In this document: positions 23,465 to 36,480 of the stretch, piece after piece
Position numbering within the stretch: position 1 is the first letter of the stretch
Layout of the letters: every line of letters begins with the position of its first letter
Source of the DNA: Rhizophagus irregularis
Taxonomy: Eukaryota; Glomeromycota; Glomeromycetes; Glomerales; Glomeraceae
DNA length: 64,000 nucleotides
Direction: 5' to 3'
Assembly: GCF_026210795.1 (NCBI RefSeq)
Contig: NC_089458.1
Span: 1,876,001 to 1,940,000, forward strand
Program-made: the position numbers and the translations under genes
Notes under the pieces: generated by a model
Database searches by the model: none
What the model saw: the letters and a program-made list of their open reading frames with translations, nothing else
Told to the model about the DNA's origin: nothing

Positions 23465-23962
23465 ACAAAGAAAGACTCAAACCACTATTGTAAAGAAAAA
23501 TATGAAAAATACGCGTATATCCTATTTTCATACCTTGCTTAACAGTTCCACTATTTATTTAAAAGAGACTTTTCTCTTTTTTGTATGTGGGTAGGGGTAC
23601 ATTTTTTCCTTTTTTTATTCTTTTCTTTTGTATATGGTAGATGAGTACGTCTTACTATATTAAATATATAAACTAAAGTGCCAAAGTATTGTTAATATTG
23701 TAAAAGATAAGTAAAGTATACTTGGATAAAAGAGAAAAGAAGAGACGAACCGTAAAGCGTTAATAAAAGATAAGTAAGAAGAGAAAAGTGTATTTTTGAA
23801 AATAAACAAAAAAAATCGCGCATTAATTTTAGATATCACATGTATGTAATCAAAGCGATTTTAATTGGTTATTAATATACATGCATAAATGTCATGTGAT
23901 TTTAGTGACCTATACAAAAGATAAAAATTATTTTACAAAAAATATGTTTCCAACCTTCCAAC

Positions 23963-26684
23963 CAGTGTATAAAATCTGAAAAAAAAATGTGCTCACGTGC
24001 ACATAAGAATAATTTTTTTTTTGTGCACGTCACGAACTCAATTTTTAAAAATTTTTGTGCACAAAAATGTGCACTATATTAATTTATAATATAAAACGTC
24101 CTAACTTTTAAATCCTAAATTCCTAATTATATTATAGATTTTATTTATAAAATATAATTAATTACACTAAAATGTTCCAAAAAAATGAAAAATAAATCAC
24201 TATAATTATTAAATTGCCCGATCTTTAGAAGCCCAATGATTGTAAGCTGCTAAATAATTGAAATTTTCAAAATTTTGAGGGCCATTTAAAGAAACATGTA
24301 AATGCATATTAAGAGTATCAATATGCACTCTGTTTCGAATGTCAGTTTGTTTTGATTAAATTTTGCCTAGAAAATACACGCTCCACCACAGTGTTAGAAA
24401 AAGGTATAATTAATGACAAATCAATAAGAATAATAAGATTAGGGAATTGGTTTCAGAAATGAGTAGTATTAAAGATCTTATACCAACATTCAGTAAATTT
24501 ACATCCTTTGGCAAATCTATATGACGCAATTAGATTTTTAGCCAAATCCCATTCTTTCTTAACTTCTTCGTCATCAATTAATGAATGCTCATCATTATTA
24601 ATTCTTTTTTTCTTTCCATAAAAATGTATAAGATCTGAAAGCTCTTCTTCACAGTTTTGTAAAGCATTTTTATGCATTTTTATCAAGCGGCACTTCATGA
24701 GGATCAAAAATTCATAAAGAATAATATAAATTTTCATTAGGAAATCTTTTTCACAAATTTGTAATAACTTTTTCAGCATAATGTTTAATAAAATCTAATT
24801 AACAAACATAATTGAGCAAAAATTTATTAGTAATTAATTTAATAAATAAGTTAAAAATAAACTAGCCTGGCAAATCTTCAGGGTGTAATTCTAACTCATC
24901 TATTAACTTTCGCAAATGGGTACCATACTTCGGTAAGACATCTGCAGATCCAATAAAATTTGCGGTTATAGATTCATATGCCATTTCGAGTTGTGATCAT
25001 AAAGAAATATAATCAAATTGAAAAACCAATATAATTTTTTTTAAAATAAAAAAAATATCAGCAAAAAATTTCGTAATAATAAGAAATTCGGTATCCACAT
25101 TGCGTTAAATAAGAATTTAGCCGTATTAGATGAATTAACATCACGTTGTAATGCTTTTTGAATGGGTTCAATTATTTGGTGAAAATTGTTAATTACATTA
25201 GACCATGATAGCCATCGCGTATCACATACATTAAGAATTGTTAAATCAGAAACTTCCATATCTTCTTTGATTTTTTTTAATTCATACATTCACTTATATG
25301 AATTAGAAAAATAAGAATAAATTCCTTTAATTATAGTTTTATAATGTGCGAAATATGGTGTTTCATTTGCAGCTTCTTCTGAAGCTAAGTGTAAGCGATG
25401 TGCAACACAATGTGTTGATGTAATAAAATTATTAAGTTTTTTTAGTTGAGTTGCAACACCATTACGAATGCCTAAGTAAAATGATAAAATATATATATAT
25501 ATATATTATTAAATTATATATTTTTGATTAATTAATTATTATTTAATAATTACCTGTCATGGTTGCAGCTCCGTCACTACCAAAATGTCTTAATTTCGTT
25601 ATATCCAGTTCTTTTTGAGTTATAAAAAGGTTTATTACATTCATAATTCCATCAGCCGATGCATCTGTTATTTGTGTCAATCCAAGAAAACGAAAATAGG
25701 TCCACCATTTACTAAATGTTTCGAAACTAATGCAATAGTTTTTTCAGATATAACATTTGTATTGCTTTCATCATAAGTAAACTCTAACATGGTGATTCTT
25801 TAACCTCAGCAACAACGCTTTCTTCAACAATAGTAAATATAGAAAAAAGTAATTCTCCTTTCTGGAACTGCATTTTTATAAAGTGCATAATTATTAGTTG
25901 AAGATGATGAAGTTGTAATTTCAGAATGATTTTGAAGAAGAGGTGGACGAAGATTTTGGATAAAATTTTCATCCCCAGTTTGATATTGATAATTAATTTG
26001 ATATGTAATTAAATCACAAAGAGATCCATAATTATTTAGTGCTATATTACGTTGTGTTAAATAATATACATTACGCATACAACAAATAATTAATGCTTGA
26101 TTATGGTTCATTTGTTGCATAAAGCCTTCTTTAATTGTCAACTGATCTGAATTTTTTGCATTAATTGCTTTTATATGCCTTTCAATACAATCTTCCTTAA
26201 CCACTCCAAACCAGTATGTCTGTTTAGCCACGTAATCCATTTGCATTTTTGCATATTTTACAAAACATAACTTCTTTTCCATTTTTCACAATATAAATCA
26301 CATATTTTAAAGGCTACATGTATTCCATTGGCGTTTATTTTTCTAAACGTGATTATTATTTTTTTATTTTATTTTTCTTTTGCCTTAAATAATCTCGTAT
26401 TTAATTCTCCTCTCACTATTAATTACTATCTTCAACACTACCAATTTGAATAACTCCTGTATTTTTATCATTTCTACTTTTTGTTGGTTCACAGTTTTTT
26501 TCTTGGAGAGTATAATTATTTAGATATTTTGTGATATCTTCCATTCTTATTACGCTTTTGAAAAAAAGAAAATTAGATTAATACTGCTATTCCAATAATA
26601 ATATATATACGATGTATATCAAATTTTTTTGTGCAACAGAATAAATTTTTGTGCACGAAAATGTGCACTAATATTTATGCACTA
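23963..26684. mobile_element. hAT element (about 2.7 kb) with GTGCAC-motif ends
   Basis: The left end CAGTGTATAAA and right end, other strand, TAGTGCATAAA bracket a decayed transposase. Both ends carry subterminal GTGCACRAAAATGTGCAC-type palindromes (23989-24075 and 26631-26670), a likely transposase binding site. The 8 flanking bases do not match, so the exact termini or the age of the insertion are uncertain. Confidence 0.6.
24180..26285 (-). pseudogene. Decayed hAT transposase, ZMYM6/DUF4371-like
   Basis: Minus-strand order from the N-terminus (26282) down. 26282-25850: MEKKLCFVKYAKMQMDYVAK with HNQALIICCMRNVYYL and NYGSLCDLITYQ, a DUF4371-like region. 25620-25560: ITKLRHFGSDGAATMTG, an acidic catalytic-core motif. 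25470-25380: GVATQLKKLNNFITSTHCVA and HRLHLASEEA. 25289-25041: MEVSDLTILNVCDTRWLSWS. 24779-24450: the insertion region. 24370-24180: RVHIDTLNMHLHVSLNGPQN followed by NYLAAYNHWASK, the C-terminal dimerisation part. An A/T-rich stretch at 25471-25553 with a GTAATT start and TTACTTAG end looks like a retained intron. Many frameshifts and stops make it non-functional. Confidence 0.75.
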
Positions 26685-26689
26685 TGGAT

Positions 26690-27439
26690 AAAACCACGTT
26701 AAAAAATAAAGTATGGCAGTCTGCCAGATGATCAGTAATGAAAGGGACCAATAAATTAATAGTACAAATCAAAACAATTTTTAAGAGCATTGGATATCAT
26801 TTAAGGATCTTATAGAAAAGGCTTTAATTTCAGCGGCGCTCAGAAATTCTCTGGATGATAGTCACGTATCAATTATTAAGTATTATTTGATTCTTGCATC
26901 AAATCATTAAGTTTAGCATTATTTGAAGATTTTTTATTGAAATATAATAATTACAAACATTGCCATTATTTTATGTATTTATTGCTAGCCAAGGATATCG
27001 AATGGACTGTTATTATTCCGCCAATGAAAATAAAAATCATTCATCAGGGCTATTTTAATTAAAAAAGGAAAGAAATTAATAAATTTGTATTTACGACTTA
27101 AAAAAAAAAAAAATTACAAATTTTGTTAATGAATACGATCTTTCTGTATTTAGAAATATTCGTATTTTGAGTATTCCAGCTCCCACGTGCTATAGCATTA
27201 AGAAAATCAATAAAAATTTATAATTTGATTTAAACTTATACGTATGTACCATCTTTTGTTTTGCCTGCGTTGAGTTATATTAACACCAATTGAAGCCTCG
27301 TACAAACTGATCATCTAACATATTAAAGTTCATATTAAATAAAACAATTTACCTCTTTAATATAATCATTTTGCTGATTGTGGTGAATGTTGTTAGATTT
27401 CTAAAGTTCTTACCTCGGTTTCTCCCAAAACCGCGTATT
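26690..27439. other. No supported gene
   Basis: Mixed A/T DNA between the hAT element and the Myb/SANT-like relic. Short coding-like phrases are too broken to name. Confidence 0.4.
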
Positions 27440-27860
27440 CATGACTTCAAAAAAAATGGCACCGGCACAGCTTCTTGCCCCTCAGATCGTTTGCAATCAC
27501 TAATAATTCATCCTAAAGTATTGGAAAGAAAGGCTAAATAAGTATTAATAAGTATTAAAATTACTATTACAACAAATTTTTATTAATATTTAACTCACGT
27601 GATAACCGGTCACACTAATCCATTGAATTTTGTTTGGCACTGTTTGCCCGAATAATTGCTCCGTACACCTCTCATTTACTTTATTCGCAACGAATTTGCA
27701 TTTTTCTACTTCTTCTACCTGGATAATGGTAATTTAAGTTTAATCTCCGTTTGCTCAATCAAAGCAAACATTTGGTCATCTGACCACTCCACCTCGGCCG
27801 GAAGAATAAGTTATAGTGTCGAAATGGAGGTATTGACATTGATGGATGGTATCAATACTG
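27440..27860 (-). pseudogene. Myb/SANT (trihelix)-like DNA-binding domain fragment
   Basis: The minus strand gives LPAEVEWSDDQMFALIEQTE (about 27815-27755), then after a frame change VEEVEKCKFVANKVNERCTE and QLFGQTVPNKIQWISVTGYH (about 27720-27600), and further down ANDLRGKKLCRCHFF. The order (W..D....Li, then a helix with 'fvA.kVNE', then 'T..G...pNKi.W') fits the three-helix Myb/SANT-like DNA-binding fold that is common in fungal transposon-associated genes. At least one frameshift is present. It lies just downstream of the Plavaka-type relic on the same strand and may have been a partner gene of it. Confidence 0.4.
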
Positions 27861-27869
27861 CGGTTTAAT

Positions 27870-28589
27870 TGCTGAAAATGGCACATTGTTTGAAATTTTA
27901 AGGTACCGTTTAGAATACGGAAACATATTTGATAAAAAATAAGATTATAAAATATGTTTTTGATTATTAATTAGTATTGATTATCAAAAATGCGAGAAAG
28001 TTCTTGTAACAATTTAATTATTGATTCAATTATCATGATATTACATCATTTCATTTTTTAATTATTAGTACAATTTTTAATGTAACACCATTTCAAAATG
28101 ATTTCTTGATTCATGATATTATATCATAAAATTCACAAAATACAGAATTCGTAAAACTCTGTCTCTTGTCCATTAAAAGTGATTAAAACGTCGATCTTTC
28201 CATTGTTTTCCATCGTATAAAAATTAGCCATTAAAAAGATTGTACTGTAAATTAGGCCCGTATGCCTCACGTAAAAATTAACATTTATTTATTACGACTT
28301 ACTAATGCGAAAAAAAAATTAATTAATTTTATTAATTTTACATCTTCAGATTGATTTAATGTTAATTTTCAAACAAGAATTAATGTTGAGCACGGTAACC
28401 TAATTCGTTGAGCAAAAATTATGCTTATGTAATACGCGATTAATAATTTTTCATTTATCAAAGTCACGAGACATACTTGTCTTGCATATTATACAATTGA
28501 TTATCACCTCTGTAAGTTGAAAATGGAAATCAAATGTGTCATCATTTTCTTTATTTGGTGTGGCATACTACAAGTTAAATCTTCTATTC
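27870..28589. other. No supported gene
   Basis: A/T-rich spacer. Short inverted phrases around ATCATGATATTA occur at 28032 and 28120. No gene seen. Confidence 0.4.
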
Positions 28590-31480
28590 ATGTATAATCG
28601 ACAAATATTTTTGTTTTCCTACCATAAGCATTTTCAACTTTTGTGTCGACATAATATCCTAAGAATCATGAATAGAAATCATAAACTTTGGGAAAGTATT
28701 CTGCTTTCCATACCTGTATTTGATATTTCTTATTCCATAAAACTATGTTTAAACCAAATACTAGAAGAAGGTGCAGGTTTATACCACTTGATTAGCATGC
28801 TAGGAGGTGAGTTTTCGTTCCTTCTGGAAATCTAAGGGCATGCTCGAAATAATATTGACTTCACCCTTGGATAAGTGTCAACTGAATCATCATACAAGTC
28901 ATTTTGCAAATATATTCGCATTTTTTTCAGCGCTGATCAGAAACTTCCAGATCCAAATGCTTTCGGCGCCAATTTTATGGGCCTTGGAAGATTCATATGT
29001 GAACCACAAATTCTAACACATCTTCTTCCCTTCATACATAATACGGTACCATTCACATAGAAATCCTCGTAACCCAAAAGTACAACGACATTGATATATG
29101 ATGGGTTAAGCATTGGCCAGGTAATGTTCAGCCATATATTTTGAAAATCATAGAATGATATTCATGAATAGAAAAAATGCTGCAGTTCCTCCTTCTGCTA
29201 CGATTGCTAAACCTCCTACAGCTTTTTGGCAATAAAAGAAGGATGGAGAGATTCCATCTAGAAGGCCAGGATGTCCATTGAACATGATAAGGATAATCCA
29301 CCAGCAGCCAAGAACAGAATTTCACAACGTCTCTATTTGTCGGTTACTATTATGATAGGTGATCCTCAAATAACAGGAATTTTTTTATCAATAAATGCAT
29401 TTAAAGCATCTGAAAGACACTGAAGTAAATTTACCTATATATCCATTAAGTTTTTCAACTGAAAAAGCCAAAAACTATATATAGGACCATAATCACGACA
29501 GCAATCAGGATAATGGCAAGGAGATGTATATTGTCACAGAAATTTATCTATATGTATATTCTATAAGGCAGGCCATATCTTAACCTCTTCGCGCCTCCTT
29601 TAAATCATCATCGTGGCCAAATCTCCATACTAAAAGATTACAAGTCAAACAAAATGCCCGCATCTTTTCTATCATTATCATCTAGCATATCCTATAATAT
29701 GTATGTAATAAATCATAATAAAGGTCTTCCATCGATCAGCAGTTAAGCGAAAACCCATCATTTCCGATTGCAATCTTTGGAGGAATTCTACTAATGTCAG
29801 AAGGTAAATCAATATTATCCATTCTGTTTTGTGCTACACGAAGTTGTTCCATAGTTAATTTTTTGGTTTACAAAAATGGATTTCGATTATCCATTTTGCA
29901 ACACCTAGGAAAAGATAAATTTTACAGGATCCACCACAGCAAACGTATAGGATCCATGTATGGTAGGCGAAGCACTTCAATCCATCTTATACCATGTACT
30001 TTAAAATGCTTCTGAGGACTTTGAGTTTACATTGCAACCATTCACAAAGATATCAGTTTACGTAATAAAAGATCTGGTATACTTTCGTTTACCCATTCAT
30101 TATAGTCTTGCATTCCTCTGTAATGAGTTTTTCTAAATTCCTCGCTATAAGTGGTACGTTTATCACACCTATAGCATTTCATTACTGCAGATCCACGACC
30201 AAATAACTTTTCGTGTAGCTGGAGTATCAGACGATCCAACAATTAACGCAACTTTATTTCTTAAATCATTGAAATTCACAGCTTTTGGTACTTTCCACCT
30301 CCAAAGTTCTAATAACCTATCTAATAGGAGCTAGATAATGATTAATGCGTTCCAACCCTGCCTCTTTTGTCCTGGTAAGAACTCCAAATATATAATATTT
30401 TCGGGCTTATTCCTTTCTAACCTCAAGATTGCAAATGAGACGCATAAATAGCGCCAGTACTATTGCTGCGTGTAGGAGAATAGTTGGAACCAATCAAGAT
30501 TAAGGAGAAGACCTAGATGGGTTGTGACAGTCTCTGTTGTAAAAAAGGTACTACCATCATCAGAAAATTTTTCCATACTCTTACCATCAGAAATATCTGA
30601 ATAGATATTATTTTCGTTTTCAGCCCCGATAATTTTAAATACGTTCTCAAAATCTGCCGTTGATATAAATGCTCAATTGTTGACGAATGTTTGGCTTAGG
30701 ATAAGCATGCGAGGTATCGCAATTGTTGTATTTATTTTTTTGAGAATTATGGATTATTGTACTAAGGACATGACTTTATTATCGATTAAGCGATACTTTT
30801 TTATACGGGTAATTCATTATAGCAACTTTTCCTTCTTCCTTATATGCAATAATATCTTTAACATTGCAATTTCTATGGCAATCGGTACATGCAGCTAATT
30901 GCATTTTCGGTTGAAAAATGTTTAACCATATTTTTGCATATATATAATTTATGAGGAAATTTTCAAATCGCAACTTATCAAATGCCGCATAAGAATTTAT
31001 ATGAAAAAATTTTATTAAGGATTCATGCAATATCAGGCAATCGAAATCTTTGTTGAAATTTAAATATATTATAATCTCAGTATTAAATAGAATTCTACTT
31101 AAGCTTTCCACTATAAATGCTTCTTCATTGTCATTGTCAAATCTTATGGCATGCGAAAAATCTTCTGTGTATCATCATTCTCCTCTCCTTCATCCACATC
31201 ATCATTCTCTTCCTCATCCATATTTATCTACACTATCATTCTCCTCTCTCCTTCATTCACATCATCATTCTCTTGCCCATCCATATTATTTACATCATCA
31301 TTCTCCTTCTCCTCATCCACATCATTCTCTTCCTCATCCATATTATTTACATCATCATTCTCTTCCCCTCATTTATATTATCTATATTATAATTTTCACC
31401 AAAATAATTACTTTACCATTATTTTCATCAATTGTAGGTGCTGGAATACGAAAACATGAAGGTTTTGATGGTGCAGAATG
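28590..31480 (-). pseudogene. Decayed CACTA-superfamily (Tnp2/Plavaka-like) transposase
   Basis: Minus-strand order. 31480-31150: a long acidic D/E/N region. 31111-30779: LHESLIKFFHINSYAAFDKL and MQLAACTDCHRNCNVKDIIA, a Cys-rich N-terminal region. 30300-30180: RWKVPKAVNFNDLRNKVALI then SSDTPATRKVIW. 30190-30060: KCYRCDKRTTYSEEFRKTHY, a CxxC knuckle. 30000-29870: VHGIRWIEVLRLPYMDPIR then VVDP and YLFLGVAKWIIEI. 29860-29750: LTMEQLRVAQNRMDNIDLPS, DISRIPPKIA. 29500-29450: DYGPIYSFWLF. 29060-28600: C-terminal part with DSVDTYP and IKWYKPAPSSSI. The DTPA, DPIR...DP and YGP.YSFWLF motifs are those of Tnp2/Plavaka transposases. The frame changes many times. Element termini (CACTA ends) were not found. 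Confidence 0.8.
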
Positions 31481-31519
31481 TTATATTTTCTTCAATATAT
31501 TGGAAACAGTGACTATGAT

Positions 31520-31984
31520 GTAAGAGTTTCCGATCTGGACTAGATGTACCGGAGTAATTATTTTCTCGCTTTTTGATATGTTCAATTTTATTTCTGTATT
31601 TATATATGTATTATTAACAGATGATGTTTTTTCTTCTTTATCATGATGGTATTTTCCTGATTTTTTCTAGAATCTTTGGATCTCGATTTCCACAAACTAT
31701 CATCATACGTATGTTTCTCTTGAGTTGCGAGTAGTAGAATCAACTTCTGCACCTTGCACCATAATAACTAAAATATAATAAATACTTTTTTTTGGGCTTT
31801 ATTAAATCAGCCACAAAGGTTTCAGAGGTTTCCAACTTTACGTTTTTTTATTACCTTTTATTAATTCAGACCATAGGTTGTATTTTTATTTACTCTATTT
31901 TATTAAAATGTATAAAATATATTTTTATTCTATCACTTAATAGATAGTAATCAAGACGTCTGAAGAACAGCTTTTAATAATCCT
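31520..31984. other. No supported gene
   Basis: Mixed-composition DNA upstream of the Plavaka-type relic. No open frame or repeat is convincing. Confidence 0.4.
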
Positions 31985-31986
31985 TA

Positions 31987-32190
31987 TCATACAAAAGAAT
32001 TGCACAAGAATTTTATGAGCGCGTTACTTTTACCTGGTGAGAATTGCGCAAACGCGTTGCTACCTCTGAAACTTTCGATCTGCATCCTGAAATCTCCGAA
32101 ATCATTATAAATTTGCACACAATCAACTCTTTTCTCACGTTCTGAAATTCCTACTTTATACTTTAGATTTTTTATTTTACAAAATAACAA
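31987..32190 (-). CDS. Coding-like fragment, unidentified
   Basis: The minus-strand frame reads KVGISEREKRVDCVQIYNDF, GDFRMQIESFRGSNAFAQFS, PG and on to a stop at 31987. Codon use and base composition are richer in G+C than the surroundings. AAATCTAAAG just before KVG could be an acceptor and CCAGGTAAAAG after FSP a donor, so it may be an internal exon of about 130 bases. No homologue recognised. Confidence 0.25.
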   Translation of the reverse strand: MLFCKIKNLKYKVGISEREKRVDCVQIYNDFGDFRMQIESFRGSNAFAQFSPGKSNALIKFLCNSFV

Positions 32191-32547
32191 AAAGATTTTA
32201 TACTTCGTAGCACGAATAGTGATAGCGTATCATCTATGATGAATATCATCATCATCATCCTCCCTCCTCCTCTTCTTCTTCCTTTTCTAAAAGTTCTTAT
32301 AAATAATTTTGCTAAAAGCAAGTATTTGATTATTTTATATATATTACTTTTGCTTTTATCCTATTTACATTTATCTATTATTTTACAGAAAGAAGTGTTT
32401 ATTTGGCTTTAAATTGCTAAAAGACGTATACAGTATTAACTAATATCTCACATGGGCTGAGCAAAAAGATAACATAGTCACCAAGTTGTCACACACCACT
32501 TTACAAACTTGTAAATAAAAACAGTCTCAAATAGTGATTTATTAAAG

Positions 32548-32995
32548 ATGTTATATGGACTTACATCTACACGCGTTAGCAATATTATAGCAAGGTAAGT
32601 CCAAATAAAACGTAACAAAAGAAGAGCAACTAAGAATTTAAGGATGCAGGATGTAAATTATTTAATTAACAGAAGGATAATGAGTTTTTTTTTAAATAAT
32701 TATTGTACAGAAATTAACATTGTTAGAAAAAAGAAGACTAAACGCGGCCAATTACCTAATACAAAACAAAGATAAAAAGACATTTGCCGATATCCTAGTA
32801 CATTCCAGTAATTCAAATTTTAAAAGATTCAGGCTACCATTCCGCACGGGAGAACCGACGAAAATACGCTATGCCAGAAATGAAGATGATGAAAAACTAT
32901 GAAGAAGAAGTAGTCACAAAAAAAATTCGATATATATTTATGAAAGATGGTGAGATCTCCGCCGTACGTATATACTTTATTATTTTTTATCAAAG
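32548..32995 (+). CDS. Possible small multi-exon gene, unidentified; structure unsure
   Basis: Candidate pieces: ATG at 32548 (MLYGLTSTRVSNIIA) ending at a GTAAGT; a block after TTGTACAG at 32711 (LTLLEKRRLNAANYLIQNKD, KKTFADILVHSSNSNFKRFR, LPFRTGEPTKIRYARNEDDE) with a stop at 32902; and MKNYEEEVVTKKIRYIF, MKDGEISA ending at a GTACGT near 32965. Each is protein-like and more G+C-rich than the flanks, but the splice phases of the first two do not join in one frame, so the model is incomplete or the gene is damaged. I see no known domain. Confidence 0.3.
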
Positions 32996-32999
32996 TATA

Positions 33000-35329
33000 A
33001 ACACTAATTTATAGTTTAATTTCTTTATTTAAGCTTCAACGCATACGATCGTATTGATCCAACGGCAGAGTTATTAAGGAAAAAACCACCAAACTTAAAA
33101 TGTAAAAAGATTTCAGATAAATAAACAGTTAGGTAAAAGTTACCCAATGGCACACCAAGCGCTATGTCAATATAGGCACTTGAAAAATTCAACCGTTTAA
33201 CCAAAAATATCCCGGCTTATGACATACTGACGAAAAGCATTATTCAAGACAACATGAAATAATGATGATGTTGATAATAATGTCGAAATAACAAAAAAAG
33301 AATAAACAAAAGGAAAAAAGAAAAATAAATTTAAATCAAAAAATAAAAATCAAAAATAAATTTTACAATTATTACACTTTTGCCTAAATAGGTTTATCGT
33401 AAAAAATACTTAACTGTATCAATAAATCAGAATTCAAACATTTTCATTTAATTTTTTTAAAAATTGATTGATTAAATTAAAAATATCATTGCTCGATAAA
33501 GTTATGATTATAGCTATTTTTTATTAATAAACAAGTTACGGTACTGATTACTTTATTACAAACAATTTAATTACTTGATAAGGTATTTAATAAGATATTT
33601 CAAACTGATTAATAAAATTTTCTATATTAACATACGATAAATTAGATACATGAGCTAAATAATGAATATTATTTTTTTCAAAAAAATTAAATGAAAATAT
33701 ACACAAATTTTTTAAGTTTTTGCATGTAAGTCAAATTAAATTACTATATGCTTAAATCAGTAATCATAACCCAAAGTTGAAGATTAACCGGGTGGCCTTT
33801 GTTTAGATTCAGCGACACTTCCTGTTTCGATGAGGTGCCACAGGTACGCTTTAAGAAATCCCATGATAATAAAGGATAAAAGATATTCGAAAATACTGAT
33901 GGGCGAATGAACATAGGATACGATTTAATAATCTCAAATAGAAAAATAAAAATAAAAATAAATAAAATAAAAATAAAAATATAAAAAATAAAATAAAATA
34001 AAAAAATATTAATTGACAGCATCCCTCGTTCCTTTCTGGAATTTCATTTCCGACTAAATTATTATTGTTTGTAATTTGATCCATTTGAATCCACCATAAA
34101 TTTCTCGTCGCAGGGCGAACTCTTTATTAGATTAAATTTATAGCTTCATCACCAAATGGCTGCGATGTGTTTAATGATACGGCAACCTGTTTAATTCATT
34201 TTTAAATGAAAGAAACGTGGCCATAAAACCCATTAAAAAGGTAGGCTACAGAAAGTAATGCAACCTACCTAACCTAACAAGTAGGTCTAAGGGTTAGGAA
34301 TAAAATATACCCTAAACCTACGCAGTTGGTATGGAAATAAAAAGTTTACAAACGGAAGTTTCAGGGACTGTGCCTGACGACAAAATGGGTGAGGTAATCA
34401 GGACTTTTTTCCTCTAATCCGTTCTGAATTATGTAGAAAAACATTGTTATCGTACAAAGCATATCAACGAAAACGTCTCTCAAAGAAATTAATCAATAAA
34501 GAATATACTTGGGCAATAGCCGATCTTCATCGTCACCCTATAAACTCCAAAAGGACAGAGATCAGCGCAGGCATTTTGGCTTACGTATTTCTTTAAAGAT
34601 TAATTAAATTGAAAGATAGGATCCAAATTCAATTACGACTGAATCGACCTCTCCGGTTATCAAACTTCCATCAGAAGTGCATCGCTAGAATCAAAGATAC
34701 CAATAATCACCCTTATCAGTAACGATCGAACTAAAGATGTTGGAGAAATAAAATCCGTCATTTATATGAAATTAGTTTTCATTACAATTTATTAATGACT
34801 GCAGAAAAATATCTCCTTAAAATTTATTTTTTTTCAGGTATCCTGGCTATATGAAAAGATTCCAATATGGTATTAGTACAATACACCTTATACGCCATTT
34901 TGCAAATTCGCAATAGTTTACAAAGAAAAAAGCAAATCGTATTTATTTTTCATTATAATTAATTACAATGTTGGCTTCCAGAAAATCGCGTAATTTGAAT
35001 AATTTGTATATGCTTTGGATAACGGGTTTGAAGTTTAGGTATTCTCTGGCCGCACTATGATAATATTAAATAAACACACAAATTTTTTTAAAGATCGTAC
35101 AAATATCGGTAACCCATATATATTATATCTGATTCGCGACTAATAGTTTGGATATCTAATAATTTGCAATTTACATTTTTTTAACCATATATTTGAAATT
35201 TACATTATGTGACAAATCGGGGTACCCATATGTTGTTAATATGTAAAAATGCCCGATATGTACCTAATTATCACCATATATGTGCAAATTCGATACGTGC
35301 GTGTGTGACATGCATCGTTTTTCGAATTC
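33000..35329. other. Mixed region, short unexplained coding-like stretches, no gene model
   Basis: 33190-33740 is A/T-rich. 33744-34084 (minus) holds TCGTSSKQEVSLNLNKGHPV and WWIQMDQITNNNNLVGNEIP. 34330-34480 (plus) holds MEIKSLQTEVSGTVPDDKMG. 34500-34720 (plus) holds WAIADLHRHPINSKRTEISA and LKDRIQIQLRLNRPLRLSNF. None can be linked by splicing or assigned to a family. 35100-35300 contains GGTACCCATATG-type motifs related to the cluster at 21741-22040. Confidence 0.35.
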
Positions 35330-36480
35330 CATGTAAGTTTTTAAAAATTTCAAACTTTTTAAATTTATTTATTTTTGATTTTTTATTATTTAATTTTATT
35401 TTAATTTTTTTTCTTTTTTTTTGCAGGTATTGAACTTTCTGAACTCTGAATGACGGATATGATCGGTAAGTTTTGAAAGTTTAGTTTACTTTTGAAATAT
35501 TTCTTGAAATTTTTTTTATTTTTGTTTTGAAGAAACTAACCATTTCTTCTTTTGTCTATTTTGTAGAAATTGTCTTTAAGATTTTTTGAATCAGCTTTTC
35601 AAGTAAGTTTCAAAGTTTTTCTTCAAAACTTTTTTTAAAAATTTTTTTTTTTAAATTGATTTTTTTATCAGTAGGCCAGGATTTATAAATTAAACGTTAT
35701 AACTCATAATGGATCAGTAGTTGCCGAGAATTGCACTCAGTAAGGCACAGAAGCATATGACGATGAAGATGAACCTGATATATTTTGATCCAACTTGAAA
35801 CGAAACTTAATTTTAAGGTAGTGGAGAATGGAAAGCGGGGTTTTTTTTATTTTAACTTAAGAAATAAACTAACATTTTTTTCATTATTTTTTTGCAGTGA
35901 TGTATCAGAGCTTATTGGCTTGAATACTACAGAAACTGGACTTTAAAGTAGTGAGAAATGGGAAAGGGGAGAATTTTTTGTTATTTTAAATTTAAGAAAT
36001 TAATTAATATTTTCTCATATACCTTTTGCTTTTGTACATGTGAAGTGATGATGTAGTGATTTTGTTAGAACCAAAATTTTTATCTTGGTTTACGTATTTA
36101 TTTTTTTATTTTATAAATTGGTTTAATAACTCTGCCTTTCTTTCTTTTATATAGACTGGCAACATCTGACGAATCTGGAACTTTTATCTGCATAAGTATT
36201 CGAATTTTAGTTTTTTTCTTTTTTTAATATTACGAACTACTAACCGTTCCTTTTCTTTTTTTCATAGATTCGAAAGGGGGTTTCCAAAGAACTGAAAGAA
36301 GTAACCAAGATTCGTAAGTATATACAAATCTTAACAGATTGGTAAGTTTCAAAGTTTCACTTCGAAACTTTTTAATTAAATTAATTTTTTTTATTAATAC
36401 TTTTATCTTTTTATCATAAGTTGTATTTTCTGGACATGAAGATTGGTAAGTTTCAAAGAATAAGTTTGAAACTTCTCTTT
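35330..36480. repeat. Array with mini-intron-like units, copy inside the 16.8-kb element
   Basis: Successive segments sit between T-rich tracts ending in AG (TTTTTTTTGCAG at 35427, TTGTCTATTTTGTAG, TTTTTTTGCAG near 35898, TTTATATAG, TTTTTCATAG) and donors (GGTAAGTTTTG, AAGTAAGTTTC, GTAGTGAGAAATGGG, GTAAGTATA). The segment GGCTTGAATACTACAGAAAC is shared with the 44.23-kb array, which identifies the family. Hairpins such as GAAGAAACTAACCATTTCTTC carry CTAAC. Units are more diverged than in the 44-46 kb copy. Confidence 0.65.

Noticed and set aside
31050-31523. Plus-strand frames rich in His/Ser/Leu (157, 102 and 91 codons)
   Set aside because: They are the complement of the acidic Asp/Glu region of the minus-strand Plavaka-type relic (CATCAT/TCATCC repeats).
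34268-34320. CCTAACCTAAC and TTAGGG-like words suggesting an internal telomere repeat
   Set aside because: Only isolated words with irregular spacing, no tandem TTAGGG run.
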